A stretch of DNA of 64,000 nucleotides from Flammeovirgaceae bacterium (GTDB lineage Bacteria; Bacteroidota; Bacteroidia; Cytophagales; Cyclobacteriaceae): the NCBI GenBank assembly GCA_016709845.1, contig JADJMA010000013.1, positions 1 to 64,000 on the forward strand. Direction: 5' to 3'. The position numbers and the translations under genes are program-made. Position 1 is the first letter of the stretch; each line of letters opens with the position of its first letter. Under the pieces are notes generated by a model, which made no database searches, was not told the origin of the DNA, and worked only from the letters and a program-made list of their open reading frames with translations. This document shows, one piece after another, positions 1-11,986 of the stretch.

Positions 1-1352
1 ACCTAATCCTTTGCATCTTTGGAATGCTGGCGGGAATGCTCATAGCCGAATGGATGGTGCCTGCATATGATTCATTATGGTCTTGGCTTTCGCTGAGATT
101 AGTTTATGCAGATAATATTGGATTTATATTTTTCCTTTTTGCCCTGTTGCTTCTCACTGCTTTAATAGCGGGGGGGTATCCTTCTTTACATCACCTCGTT
201 CGAGCCAGTTAGTATTTTGAAGGGCAAAGCAAAATTTGGTGGCACTAATTGGTTTACGCGAATTCTGTTAGGAGGTCAATTTGTGATTTCGTTACTCTCG
301 ATAATTATGGGTGTTGCTTTTTACAATAATGGAGAATATCAAAAGGATTATGACCTTGGGTTTGCCACTAAGGGTATTATTTCTGTTTGGGTAAATAATG
401 AAGGTGGATTTAATACGTATCGGGATGCATTATCAACCAACAAGGAGATTGAATTAATAGCAGGTACTCGTCATCATATTGCTAATGGTTGGTACAATGA
501 TCCTGTAAGGTACGAATCCGTGGAAAGAGAGGTTGATATTTTTGATATCGGTGATAATTACTTTGAAGCGATGGATATGGAATTGGTTGCAGGGCGAAAT
601 TTTCAGAGGAATTCAGAAACCGATAGAAAGGAATCCGTTTTGGTTACAGAAGAATTAGTTAAGCAATTTGGCTGGACAGACAATCCAATTGGGAAGCGAT
701 TGGTTTGGATGGACACCGTTCAATTGTATGTAGTGGGAGTAATTAAAAATATTTATGCGCGGGCGTTGTTTAATCCCATTCAGCCATTAATGGTTCGTTA
801 CACAACTCCTGAGAAGTATCAGCAGTTGGTAGTTAAAGTGGAACCCAGGAAGCTATCATCCGTCAATGAGTTTATGGAAAAAAATGGAAGGTTTTTCCTA
901 ATACAATTTGTAATGGCAGAATGATTGATGAAGACCTACAAGAGACAGTCGAAATCAATAATAATATTGTCGACCATGTTTGGCTTTCTTGGCTTTTTTC
1001 CGGTTCTAATGACTGGCATTGGAATGACTACACTTGTGTCTTTAAACATCACAAAAAAAATGAAAGAGATTGGGGTTCAGAAGTATTGGGTGCCTCTATT
1101 TTGAATATAGCGGGCGTAATCAATTTTGAATTTGCAATTAATCTAATGATCGCCACAGTAATTGGTGGAATAGCGGGATACCTAATGGCCGATTTCCTTA
1201 TGGACTCAATCTGGGAGTATTATCTTAAAGTGAGTATTGGTAGTCTCACGGTTTCTATTCTTGCATTAATTTTTGTTGCGATTGCTTCTGTGGGATATAA
1301 AACAATCAGTACGGCCTCACTCAATCCCACCAAAACGTTGCGCGATGAGTAA
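1..1352 (+). CDS. FtsX/MacB-type ABC transporter permease, 3' portion (runs off the window start)
   Basis: This is the C-terminal ~450 residues of a membrane permease of the large FtsX-like family. The order is hydrophobic segments, a short cytoplasmic stretch reading (in the corrected frame) as SFEPVSILKGKAKFGG, a periplasmic core of about 200 residues, then three membrane segments ending in SLNPTKTLRDE. The same layout closes the next two genes. The coding sequence is broken near 185-195, about 967 and about 1085. Between 967 and 1085 the right frame reads TMFGFLGFFPVLMTGIGMTT followed by KKMKEIGVQK, the usual post-TM motif, before returning to the first frame, so two compensating indels are visible. 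Family members move or sense substrates at the inner membrane together with a separate ATPase. No ATPase lies in this window. The substrate is unknown. Confidence 0.8.
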
Positions 1353-1477
1353 TATTTGCCTTTGGTTGTAACTAAGTCCTGTACTCGAACGTCTAAGTTT
1401 TACCTGCTTAAACCTTGTTTTTTACAAGAAGCGAATATGCTTGATGATTTTACTCAAGGCACAACGCAAAAATTCAT

Positions 1478-3886
1478 ATGCTTAAAAACTATTATAAAGT
1501 TGCCATCCGCAACATCCTGAAGTACAAGCTGTTTTCAGCCATCAACATTTTAGGCATGACCATTGGGATTACATCCTGTCTGATGATCATCCTATATGCT
1601 AACCAATGAACTCAGTTATGATAATTTCCATCCGGATGCTGATCGTATTTTTCAGGTTGGATTAAATGGCAAAATTGGCGGGCAAGATATACGCGTTGCC
1701 AACACATGCCCACCGATGGCCGCGGCTTTAGTGGCTGATATTCCGGAGGTTGCGGATGCTACGCGTATTGCTCAAATGTTTGGCCAACCCGTAATAAGAA
1801 ATGGAGAAAAGATTTTTACCGAAGAAAAGGTATTTGCCGTTGATTCAAACTTTTTTGAATTCTTTGGTTATAAACTTAAAGCGGGTGATGTAAAAACGGT
1901 ATTGAAAGAACCTAATACGGTAGTGCTTACCGAGATTATGGCACAAAAGTATTTTGGTGATGAAAATCCAATCGGAAAATTATTGGTTATTGGCGATGAG
2001 AATAAAACATATAAAGTAACCGGCTTGGCCGAAAATCCCCCCGGTAATTCTCATTTCACATATAACATATTGATTTCTGCCTTGTCTAGTGAAAGGCTAA
2101 AGAGTGAGATCTGGCTTAATAATTTCATGTACACGTATTTGAAAATTCAGCCCAACTCTTCGAGTGATCAAGTACAAGCAAAGTTTATTCCACTGGTCGA
2201 AAAATATATTGGTCCGGAGTTAGAGAAATTTATGGGTGCTACACTAAAACAGATGCAAGAGTCTGGCGGATCCTATGGGTACTATACCACCAACATAAAA
2301 GATATTCACTTGCATTCAACGTCACAGGGTGACCTTGAGCCGGGGGGAAATATGATGTATGTGTATTTCTTCGGTGGCATCGGATTGTTCATTATCCTTA
2401 TAGCGTGTATTAATTTTATGAATTTGTCCACGGCACGGTCGGCCGGTCGGGCTAAAGAAGTAGGACTGCGCAAAGCGCTGGGTTCCTTAGGGGCCAAATG
2501 GTGGGGCAGTTCATGGCAGAGTCTATTCTTTATAGTGCGCTGGCAGTCCTGTTGGCCTTGGTGGCCTGTTACTATTTATTGCCATCCTTTAATACACTTT
2601 CGGGAAAGGAATTAGGCATGAATGTATTTCAGACTCCTTTGTTTATTACAGGCCTGGTAGCACTTGTATTTTTTATAGGCATTGTATCAGGAAGTTACCC
2701 GGCCTTCTATCTTACTTCTTTTAGCGCTGTGGAAGTATTGAAAGGAAAAATTCGTGCCGGAGCTAAGAGTAAAGGTATTCGTAGTTTTCTGGTTGTATTT
2801 CAATTTGGTCTTTCTATTTTTCTAATCATTTTTACAGTCGTTGTTTTTCAACAAATTCAATACCTGCAAAAGAAGAATTTAGGAATAGATAAAAATGGGG
2901 TCTTGATTCTTGATAATGCCGATAGATTAGGAACCAACAAGGAAGCTTTCCGTAATGCCTTGGCACAACAATCTGGAATCACCAAAGTAAGTTATACCAA
3001 TAATACTTTTCCGGGCGTAAATAATACTACTGTTTTTAAAGCTGCCGGATCTGAGCAAGATCATATCATGGGAGTTTATTACGCTGATTATGAACACCAG
3101 GGCGTATTAAGATTTGAATTAAATGATGGTCGTTATTTTTCTAAAGAGTTTCCATCCGATTCATCGGCCATAGTATTGAATGAAGCCGCAGCAAAAGAAT
3201 TCGGATTTGAAAACCCGGTTGGTGAAGAATTGCTTTATAATGACGGTGGGTCTACTTTTAAAAAGTACAAAGTAATAGGCGTAATTAAGAATTTTAATTT
3301 TGAATCATATAAAGCACAAGTACGACCGCTTTCTATTTTGCTTACCCAAAATGCGAATAACCTATTCGTTCGGTATGAAGGTGATCCGGCTGCGTTGATA
3401 CAGAATGTGGAAAAACTCTGGAAGCAGTATTCCACGAATGAACCTTTTGAATATTCATTTTTGGATGAAAGTTTTGATCGGTTGTTCCGAGCCGAGCAAC
3501 GGATGGGAAAACTATTCAGCATATTTTCAGGTCTCGCCATATTTATTGCGTGCCTTGGATTGTTTGCGCTGGCCGCCTTTACCGCTGAGCAACGCACCAA
3601 AGAAATCGGGATTCGTAAATCCATGGGTGCTTCTGTATTTAGTCTTTCTATTCTGTTGTCAAAAGAATTTACTAAACTGGTGGTTATTGCCTTTATTCCA
3701 GCTGCTGTTCTGGCTTGGTATATTTCCGACACCTGGCTAAACGGATTTGCTTATCGCGTTGAAATAAATCCTTTTGTTTTTGTATTAAGTGGAATAGTAG
3801 CGATTGTCATAGCCTGGCTTACTGTTAGTTATCAATCCATAAAGGCAGCTACCGCAAATCCGGTTGAGTCCTTGCGGTATGAATAA
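1478..3886 (+). CDS. FtsX/MacB-type ABC transporter permease (second of three tandem copies)
   Basis: The reconstructed product is about 803 residues, the usual size for this Cytophagales family. I start it at the ATG at 1478 (MLKNYYKVAIRNILKYKLFS), upstream of the longest uninterrupted frame, because it supplies the conserved amphipathic start and first membrane helix and matches the start of the next gene. Order: TM1, MacB-like periplasmic domain, three TMs around 2350-2690, second periplasmic domain, three TMs, ending NPVESLRYE. The motif STARSAGRAKEVGLRKALGS marks the first FtsX block and EQRTKEIGIRKSMGAS the second. Frame breaks lie near 1600 and near 2489, where a base seems lost before GGGGCC. 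No adjacent ATPase is present. The substrate cannot be told from sequence. Confidence 0.88.
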
Positions 3887-3956
3887 CAAATTTTACATCC
3901 GCCATTTATAAAGCAACCTGGAGCACGATTTAGGCGTCTAAATCAAAACGTAAGTT

Positions 3957-6339
3957 ATGTTGAAAAATTACTATTTGGTTGCTCTGCGTAATATGCGCAA
4001 GCACAAGTTATTCTCTGTTATTAACATCGTGGGCCTGGTAATTGGAATGACTTGCTGCCTGCTGATTTTTGTGTATGTGCAGGATGAATTGAGTTATGAT
4101 CGCTTTCAAAAAGATTATCAGAATATTTATCGGGTAGCGTTACATGGCCGTATTTCAGGTCAAGAAATCCTTACTTCTAATTCCAGTCTCCCTCTTGCTC
4201 AAGCTATGCTTACTGAAATTCCGGGCGTGGAAGAAGTAATTCGCCTTAAGCCCGCCAATGGGGAGGTGGCATGGCCGTCCGTTATGAAAATCTTTCTTTT
4301 TGGAAGATAAATTCTTTTACGCAGACTCTAATTTTTATAATTTTTTCAGCTTCAAACTTTTAAAAGGAAATGCCAACACGGCCTTGAAAGAACCAAACTC
4401 AGTGGTGATTACCGAAGCTATCGCTAAAAAGTCTTTTGGTAACGAAGAGCCCTTAGGTAAAACGATGGTTATTGGTAACGATAAACTGGCGTGTAAGGTA
4501 ACCGGGATTACGGCTGAGGCACCCTCCAATTCACATTTTAATTTTAACGGAATCATTTCCTACGTAACGGTTGAAAAGAATTATTTTCAGGGATGGACGG
4601 GTAATTCGTGGCAAACCTATCTGAAGAAAAATCCAAACACATCAGCACAAGAAATAAATACTAAGCTTGAGGCGGTTGTTGACAAGTATATTGGTAAAGA
4701 ATTAGAAGCAGGACTGGGTATAAGTCTTTCTGAATTTCATAAGCAAGGGGGCATCTATAGTTACTACATTTATCCAATGGCCGACTCGCATTTAAAGGCG
4801 GGATTGCCCGATGATATGGAGCCTTCTGGGAATATGTCCTACGTGTATATTTTTTCGGGAGTAGGAATTTTTATTTTGCTTATTGCTTGTATAAACTTTA
4901 TGAATCTTTCCACAGCCCGATCAGCAGGTCGTGCTAAAGAGGTTGGGCTAAGAAAAACACTCGGGTCGGCCCGGAGTCAAATGGTTTTCCAATTTTTGCC
5001 ATTGCTTTGGCTATGGTAAGTAGCTTTTTGGTATTACCTCAATTCAATCTACTTTCTGGTAAGCAACTTACGTTGGATGTCTTTCTATCACCCTTGTTTA
5101 TTGCCACCGCGTTAAGTTTAATTGTATTAGTAGGCTTGGTGGCCGGAAGCTACCCGGCACTTTATCTCACCTCCTTCAAGCCCGTAGAAGTTTTAAAAGG
5201 AAAAGCTCGCGCAGGGATGAAGAGTAAAGGGGTGCGAAGCTCTTTGGTTGTATTTCAATTTGCAGTTTCAACTTTTTTGATAATTGCTACGGTTGTTGTT
5301 TATCAGCAGCTAACTTTTATGCAGGAGAAAAATCTGGGGCTGGACAAGCAAAATGTAATTGTGATTTCCGGAACAACACGATTAGGTACTAATCGATTGG
5401 CATTTAAGAATGCCTTACAAGAGCAGTCCGGAATTAAAATTGCGAGCTATACCAACAATTCGTTTCCAGGTATGGACAATACCACAATCATTCGCAAAAA
5501 AGGAAATGATGTTGATCATTTGGTGGGAAAGTATTATGCTGACTGGGACCACCTATCTGTTATGAAATTTGAATTATTGAGTGGACGTTTTTTTTTCGCG
5601 CGAATTTGCTACAGATAGTATGGCAGCGGTTATCAACGAGGCTGCAGTAAAGGAATATGGATTTGAAAATGCTGTGGGTGAGGAACTTCTTGATTTTAAT
5701 AGTGAGACACCAGAAACCCTGCATATTGTTGGGGTGGTAAAGGATTTTAACTTTGAAACGCTACATAGCAAAGTGCGTCCTTTGGTAATTCGTCTGGAAG
5801 ATATTTCAAGAAATTTGTTGATTAGATACGAAGGCGATCCTAAGCAAGTTATTTCAACTATCGAGACTCAGTGGAAAGCTTTGGCTACAGGCGAACCTTT
5901 CGAGTACACATTTCTGGATCAAAACTTTGACTTGATGTTCCGCTCAGAGATGCATTTGCGCGACATCTTTGTTGTATTCTCCTCGCTGGCAATTTTTATA
6001 GCCTGCCTGGGGCTGTTTGCGTTAACCGCTTTTACCACCGAACAACGTACCAAAGAAATAGGGGTGCGCAAAGCGATGGGTGCTTCTGTATTCGGCCTTA
6101 CCCTTCTCTTGTCGAAAGAATTTACCCGATTGGTGCTGATCGCTATAGTGCCTGCTATGGTGGCTGGTTGGTATGTGGCCAATTGGTGGTTGAAAGATTT
6201 TGTCTATCGAACAGAGCTTAGCCCATTAATTTTTATTGGGTGTGCGTTGGTGGCCATTGTCATAGCCTGGATAACGGTTTCTTTTCAATCTATCAAAGCA
6301 GCTAAGATAAACCCTGTTAACTCTTTGCGCTACGAATAA
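3957..6339 (+). CDS. FtsX/MacB-type ABC transporter permease (third of three tandem copies)
   Basis: About 794 residues, closely related along its whole length to the gene at 1478-3886: same start (MLKNYYLVALRNMRKHKLFS), same block motifs (STARSAGRAKEVGLRK and EQRTKEIGVRKAMGAS), and end NPVNSLRYE. The frame breaks near 4275 and near 4990, and again at 5587-5595, where a run of nine T has one base too many for GRFFSREFATDS. At about 4993 some 20 bases are also missing compared with the sister gene, removing residues equivalent to MAESIL. It is the third gene of a same-strand tandem array separated by 70-125 bp, which suggests duplication. It is an inner-membrane protein of unknown substrate, probably paired with an ATPase encoded elsewhere. 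Confidence 0.87.
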
Positions 6340-6427
6340 GCCGATCATCAAAAACTCAGACAAAGGACAACACATTGTTATTAATTCTGCTTTCTCTTAG
6401 GTACTTTACTTTCATAAAGTAATCCCT

Positions 6428-9400
6428 ATCAGAAAGCATTTTTTATTTATCTGCCTTTGCGTCTTTGTTCATCCTCTTTTCTCACAATCCTTTGATCCCA
6501 AGCTGTTCTCTAAATTGGATTTCCGGTTTATAGGACCTGATGGAAATAGTATGATTGCCGTTGCTGGTGAACCGGGTAACCCCAATGTAGCTTATTCGGG
6601 TGCAGCATCGGGTGGTGTGTGGAAAACTGAAGATGGTGGTATAAACTGGAAATCAATTTTTGATAAAACCGAAGACTCTTCGATTGGTGCGTTGGCTGTA
6701 TCGCCCTCTTCACCCAAGCAAGTTTGGGTAGGTACTGGTGAAACTTTTCTTATCAGGCCAGCTCATGCTGTAGGTAATGGGGTATATAAATCTTCCGATG
6801 CTGGAAAGACCTGGACGAACATGGGACTTGAGAAAACATTTCGCATCAGCCGTGTGATTGTGCACCCCACAGATACGAATACAGTTTATGTTGCCTCCAT
6901 GGGTCACACCCATGGGCCACAGCAGGAGCGGGGTGTATATAAAACAACCAATGGGGGTAAAACGTGGGAGCGTGTACTTTTTGTAAATGAAAATACAGGT
7001 TGCTCGGATATGAGCATTGATCCTAAAAATCCTGAAACGGTGTACGCGGCTATGTGGCAAGCAGATATTCGTACCTGGAATTTAAATAGTGGGGGCGAAG
7101 GCAGTGGAATTTATAGATCTAAAGATGGCGGCAAAACGTGGGAGCCCTTGCGCAACGGACTTGAGAGTGGCCCGACTCATCCGGTAGGAAAAACTTCTGT
7201 AGATGTTTCCTATACGAATCCGAAAAGAGTTTATGCTCTGGTCGAAGATACGGAGCCTCGTCTGTATCGTTCGGATGATGGCGGTGACAGTTGGAAGCTT
7301 ATGCAGAAAAATCACTCGATGGGGCAACGGGCAGGATATTATACGCGCCTTCGGGTATCAACAGCCAATGAAGACGAGGTGTACACCATTTGCGTTGGCA
7401 TTATGAAATCAATTGATGGTGGAAAAACTTTCTTGAAAGATTTTAATCAGTGGGCACCAGGTGGCGATAATCATGATATGTGGTTTGATCCAAAAGATGG
7501 TAATCGGATTTTATGTGCGCATGATGGATGCCTTAACATGACTTATAATGGAGGTAAAAGCTGGCGCAATATTAATTTGCCCATTGCGCAGATGTATAAC
7601 GTGGCTGTAGATGATCGTGTTCCCTATTGGGTATATGGAAACCGGCAGGATGCTTGGTCGTATCGCGGACCCAGTAGATACTTAGGAGGATACAATATAC
7701 CCTTGGGTGTATGGCATGGCACAGGTGGTTGCGAAAGTGGCTTTGCACAGCCCGATCCGTTTGATAATAATATAGTGTGGTCTAGCTGCTATGATGGCGG
7801 TCTTGATATTTTTGATCTTACCACCATGCAATCGCGTGATGTGCGCGTATGGCCTCAAACACAAATTGGTGCGGCTCCTGCCGATGCTAAATACAGATGG
7901 CATTGGAGTTTTGCGATGGTGCTATCCAAGCATGTAAAAGGTAGAGTGTGGGTGGGTAGTCAATATGTGCACGAAACCAACAATGGTGGTCAGGGCTGGC
8001 AGGTGATTAGTCCTGATTTAACCACTAATGATAAAACACATCAGAAAAATTCTGGTGGCATGGCCAGCGATAACCTGATGACTTGGGATGGGTGTACACT
8101 TTTCTCCATGGCTGAGTCACCCGTTAAGGAGGGTGTGCTGTGGACTGGAAGTAATGATGGGCAGGTGCAGGTAACACAAGATGGTGGCAAAACGTGGACA
8201 AACGTATCGGCCAACATGCCTGGGTTACCAACCTGGGGAACCATTCGTCATATAGATGCTTCCTACTTTGATGCGGCTACCTGTTATGTTGCTGTTGATG
8301 CCCATTACGTGGGTGACTTTGGGACCTATGTTTATAAAACAACCGACTATGGTGCAACCTGGAAGCGGTTGGAGATTAACCTCCCACCAAACAATTCTAA
8401 TTTTGTAAATCAGATCAAAGAAGATCCAGATAAGAAAGGGTTACTCTATTTGGGAACAGAAAAGTCATTATACTTTTCGCCCGATGATGGTAAGAACTGG
8501 ATTCATCTCAAAAATAATTTACCTCCTGTTCCAATTTTTGGAATTGAAATTCAGCGCAACTTTAAAGACCTTGTAATCGCCACGTATGGCCGTGGGTTTT
8601 ATATTTTAGATGATGTTACCCCTATTCGGGAATTTACCGATCAAGTTCGCAATTCAGATGCGCACTTATTTTCTATCCGGAAAGCGTATCGCTTTCAACC
8701 CATCAACGGAATTAAAACAAGTCAGAGTTATGTGTCGGGTAGAAACCCACCGGATGGCGCCTCCATCAATTACTACTTAAAGGAAAAATCGAAAGACTCA
8801 GTTGAATTGATGGTGCTTAATTCCAGAAATGAAATAATCAGAAAGGAAAAGGGTATAAATCAGCCAGGTATCAATCGCGTGTGGTGGGACCTGCGCTTGC
8901 AGCCCTATGAGTTTCCGAAATTAAGAACAAAACCCAAAGGAAAAGATTGGGTAACACTGGATGAAAAAGGTGAACGCAACATGTTCATTTATGATTTGGA
9001 TATTGGTCCGGGGCAAACACCTCCTTTAGTGCCACCCGGAACGTATACAGTTGTATTAAAAGTTAACGGTAAAGAATACAAGCAATCGCTGGTAGTAGTT
9101 AAAGATCCTAACACAAAAGCACGGAAGTTGATATCCAAAAGCAGTATAGCTTCGGAGTTAAACTTTACACCGCGACTAAAAATACGTTGCAACTAATTGA
9201 TGAGATGGAACGGATGCGGGCACAATTTTTAACACGCATCAAGGATAAGAAATCTCCGTCCCTTGAAGAAAAAGTGTTTCAGTTAGAGGCACAGCTTCAT
9301 GATGTTTATGCAACAGGAGCCCGAATGGATATTTTCCGAAATCCACCACAAGTGTTAGAGAGACTTTTGGCTATGGGTAAAGAAGGGCAGATTTCCAGTG

Positions 9401-9528
9401 CTGATGCGCCACCCACCGACCAGCAGCAGGAAGTTCTGGCTATTGAAACCGATAAGTTGGCGGCCGTTCAAAGTCAGTTTGAAATAATTAAGAAATCGCC
9501 CGAAATAAAGAAAATTGAGGGAAAATGA
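6428..9528 (+). CDS. Secreted VPS10/sortilin-like Asp-box beta-propeller protein
   Basis: This large (~1030 aa) exported protein carries about eleven Asp-box (BNR) repeats of the form S/T-x-D-x-G-x-x-W, for example KTEDGGINWK, KSSDAGKTWTN, RSKDGGKTWEP, VTQDGGKTWTN and KTTDYGATWKR. They fold as sortilin-type ten-bladed propellers. A signal peptide is readable in frame upstream of the first GTG/TTG candidates (RKHFLFICLCVFVHPLFSQS, 6431-6490), but no ATG precedes it before the stop at 6398. The first codon is probably the ATC at 6428, perhaps a misread ATG. Near 9165 one T appears lost: the restored frame reads LNFYTATKNTLQLIDEMERM and runs to 9528. The C-terminal part after ~700 is the usual non-propeller domain of the bacterial family. 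Annotations often call these 'glycosyl hydrolases', but no catalytic residues support that here. Confidence 0.82.
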
Positions 9529-9604
9529 GGTTCCAATGTTAAGTTTTTTGAACTTCTTGGTTATCTAGAATGAACCCAATATTTTAGGGTTAAAGTAAAA
9601 GTTT

Positions 9605-9873
9605 ATGGAAAAGTTAGTTTTAAAGGGAAAGAAGGAAATTCGGCTTTTGTTAGTTGATTCATTACATCAAGCAGTTCAGATTTTGGGGTAACCAAGTCAA
9701 AAAAGAGAACTGAAAAAACGATCAACAAATCGGCTCGAAGAATTGCTGAATTGGTAGCAACTCAGATGAAAAAGGAATTAAAGGAAATCAAAAAAGCCCA
9801 GGCGAAGTTGTCGAAAGCGCCAAAAGAGAAGAAAATTAAAAAAGTAAAACCACCAGAATTGGAAACAGCCTAA
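9605..9873 (+). CDS. Small lysine-rich basic protein (frameshifted)
   Basis: A short gene of about 89 residues begins MEKLVLKGKKEIRLLLVDSL and, after a one-base shift near 9680, continues as FGVTKSKKRTEKTINKSARR and KKELKEIKKAQAKLSKAPKE to end KVKPPELETA. The second half is strongly basic and alanine/lysine-rich, like small nucleoid-associated or histone-H1-like proteins of Bacteroidota, but I do not recognise a family. It stands alone between the Asp-box protein and an intrinsic terminator at 9898. The coherent composition on both sides of the break and the terminator right after the stop argue that it is a real gene. Confidence 0.5.
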
Positions 9874-9897
9874 GCTGTTATCTATTCTGAAGAGATG

Positions 9898-9919
9898 GGG
9901 CTCGCGATGAGCCCTTTTT
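9898..9919 (+). terminator. Intrinsic terminator after the small basic protein
   Basis: A six-pair stem GGGCTC (9898-9903) / GAGCCC (9909-9914) with a five-base loop is followed by five T. It lies 25 bp after the stop at 9873. Confidence 0.75.
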
Positions 9920-10270
9920 CTTTTGTGGTAATTCAAACAATTGAGTTGTTATAGACAAATTCAGTTAAGATAATGATCCCATTTCGCAAAAGGATTATTA
10001 TAGAACTTTTGCCTTCTCTAATCAGGTACTGGTGATGGGATTTGTGGACTATAATCACTGGCCGATCCACCAAAGATTAAAATCACATTGAGAGAGATTG
10101 AGGAAAATTCTAACCTTCATCAATAAAAAGGATACAACTCCGCTGGAGTGGTAAATTATTGGTTTTTCAGAGGGTGGTTTTAAGTTATTGTGATAATTTA
10201 CGTGGTTATATATTTTTATTTATAGAAAGGTTGGTTCTTTGTGGGCGAGGTGTTTTTTTATTGATCATAG
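9920..10270. other. Intergenic region upstream of the ECF sigma gene, no gene seen
   Basis: About 350 AT-rich bases between the terminator and the sigma gene. I see no open frame with coding character and no RNA fold I can name. The promoter of the sigma/FecR/SusCD set should lie here, but I cannot point to a clear TTTG / TAnnTTTG pair. Confidence 0.5.
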
Positions 10271-10852
10271 ATGTTAAATGCTGAATTTGTTGAGAAACTG
10301 AGGGCTGGTGACCTTGCTAGTTATAAGCAAGTTTTTGACATCTATTACAAAGATTTGCTGAAGTACGCGAATCGGTTTTTGAATGATATTGAAAGTTCGC
10401 GCGATTTGGTACAGGAAGTTTACTGCTATATGTGGGAGAAACGAAGCACGCTCTCCATTGAAAGTTCTCTGGATTCATACTTGTTTCGTGCTGTGCGTAA
10501 TGCCTGCATCAATCAGATTAAACGGAATAAACTGAAAGTAAATTACATTCAAGAATTTATGTTGAGAGTAAACAGCGAGGATACTTTTTCTATTGAAAGG
10601 AAGAGTGGCTATGACCATCTGGTAGAACAAGATTTAAAAGAAATGATTGAATCTATAGTAGAGTCGTTACCTGTTCAATGTGGTAATATCTTTAAGTTAA
10701 GCCGATTCAAAGGACTAAAAAACCAGGAAATAGCTGATATGTACAATATTTCGGTTCGCACGGTGGAGACTCAAATCTTTAAGGCGGTCAAGGTTTTTCG
10801 TGAAAAACTGCAGCATATACTCGTTTTTCTGTTTTTTTTAAAAAACTTCTAA
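10271..10852 (+). CDS. ECF RNA polymerase sigma-70 factor (Bacteroidota SusCD-associated type)
   Basis: An uninterrupted 193-residue extracytoplasmic-function sigma factor. Region 2 is at residues ~12-80 (YYKDLLKYANRFLNDIESSR, then DLVQEVYCYMWEKR). Region 4 is at ~125-180 with a helix-turn-helix (KGLKNQEIADMYNISVRTVE). A FecR-type anti-sigma gene follows 55 bp later and a SusC with an STN domain comes after it. This is the standard trans-envelope signalling layout: substrate binding at the outer-membrane SusC relays through FecR to release this sigma, which should transcribe the SusCD genes. The extra hydrophobic C-terminal residues (LVFLFFLKNF) may be a minor misread end. Confidence 0.93.
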   Translation: MLNAEFVEKLRAGDLASYKQVFDIYYKDLLKYANRFLNDIESSRDLVQEVYCYMWEKRSTLSIESSLDSYLFRAVRNACINQIKRNKLKVNYIQEFMLRVNSEDTFSIERKSGYDHLVEQDLKEMIESIVESLPVQCGNIFKLSRFKGLKNQEIADMYNISVRTVETQIFKAVKVFREKLQHILVFLFFLKNF

Positions 10853-10907
10853 ATTTTTCAGCTCTTGAGTACGTAGTTTTTCCTTTTCAATTGCCTTATA
10901 GTAGAAT

Positions 10908-11941
10908 ATGGGCAATAATCAGCATTTCGAAGAGGATATTATTATAAGAGTCCTGTTAAATGAGGCAACTCAGGAAGAAGTCGTTGGCTTGGAGGCTTGG
11001 ATTAATGAAAGTCCCGCAAACCGTCAAAAATTTCTTGAGCTGCAGCGTATTTGGAACACCCTGGAAGTGGAAAGAGCCACATCTGCTGAAACGTTAAAAA
11101 AAGATTGGCAAACCATTTCTGGCCGGATTGATGGGGCAGTAAAGCTATCTACAGGCAGTAAAGTAATACCCCTGATTATTACTATCAGCAAAATTGCAGC
11201 GGTGTTGATAATTGGCGCATTTGGATATTTTCTTCCAGCGTTGTTATTAAATTCTTCTACAGGAGCATCTACTTCCATCACTGTTCCAAATGGAAGTAAA
11301 ACTGAAATTTTATTACCCGATGGTAGCCATGTGTTGTTGAATGCCGGGAGCACACTTCGTTATCCGGAGCGCTTCGTGAATGACAATCGTGAAGTCTATT
11401 TAGAGGGAGAAGCATTCTTTAATGTGAAGAGTAGCTTACATCAGAAGTTTCTGGTTAAAACCAAAGACCTTACCATTAAAGTGTATGGCACTTCATTTAA
11501 TGTGATGAGTTATAGTGATGCTTCGACTACTGAAACAGCGCTGGTTGAAGGAAAATTGGGATTACAATAAATTCCGACAAGAACGAAAACGCAAAAGAAG
11601 TATTGATGGAACCAAATCAACTGGCGATTTGGAATAATTCCAATTCCTCATTGAAGCAGAAAGAGTTGGTTATAAAAAAAGGAATTGATATTAGCATTTA
11701 TACAGCGTGGCAAGAGGGAATCTTAATCATAAAAAGTGAGGCACTTCAAGACTTGGCTCTCAAACTTGAAAGAAGGTATGGGGGTAAAAATAGTTTTTGA
11801 AATGACGATGTGAAATCCGATCCGATTCACAGGCACACAAAAAATGAGACCGTGGAGCAAGTAATGGCACTGATAAAACTAGTGTCAAATATTGAGTATT
11901 CGATACACGAAAACGTGATTACGATCGGTAAAATGAAATGA
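10908..11941 (+). CDS. FecR-family anti-sigma factor
   Basis: About 344 residues. A cytoplasmic N-terminal sigma-binding part carries NESPANRQKFLELQRIWNTL. One membrane helix follows at ~85-110 (VIPLIITISKIAAVLIIGAF). The periplasmic FecR domain shows VPNGSKTEILLPDGSHVLLN, AGSTLRYPERF and VYLEGEAFFNVK. The C-terminal DUF4974-type domain contains LQDLALKLERRYGVKIVFEN. Three indels break it: near 11565, in GGGGG near 11780 (one G extra), and at about 11802 (one A missing). In the restored frame it ends at the TGA at 11939-11941 (NVITIGKMK). It passes the signal from the STN domain of the downstream SusC to the ECF sigma factor. Confidence 0.9.
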
Positions 11942-11986
11942 ATTTGCATTCAACAGAAATTGACTGACGGGGCTAATAAGAGCAAA

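Noticed and set aside
967..1085. Programmed frameshifting in the first permease
   Set aside because: Two compensating shifts lie outside any slippery-site and hairpin context, and similar breaks occur in most genes of the window.
3235..3732. A 165-codon minus-strand frame
   Set aside because: It is antisense to the second FtsX permease, with low-complexity Ser/Arg content and no recognisable motif.
6428..9528. Glycosyl hydrolase or sialidase assignment for the Asp-box protein
   Set aside because: Asp boxes alone are structural; no sialidase arginine triad or acid/base pair could be identified.
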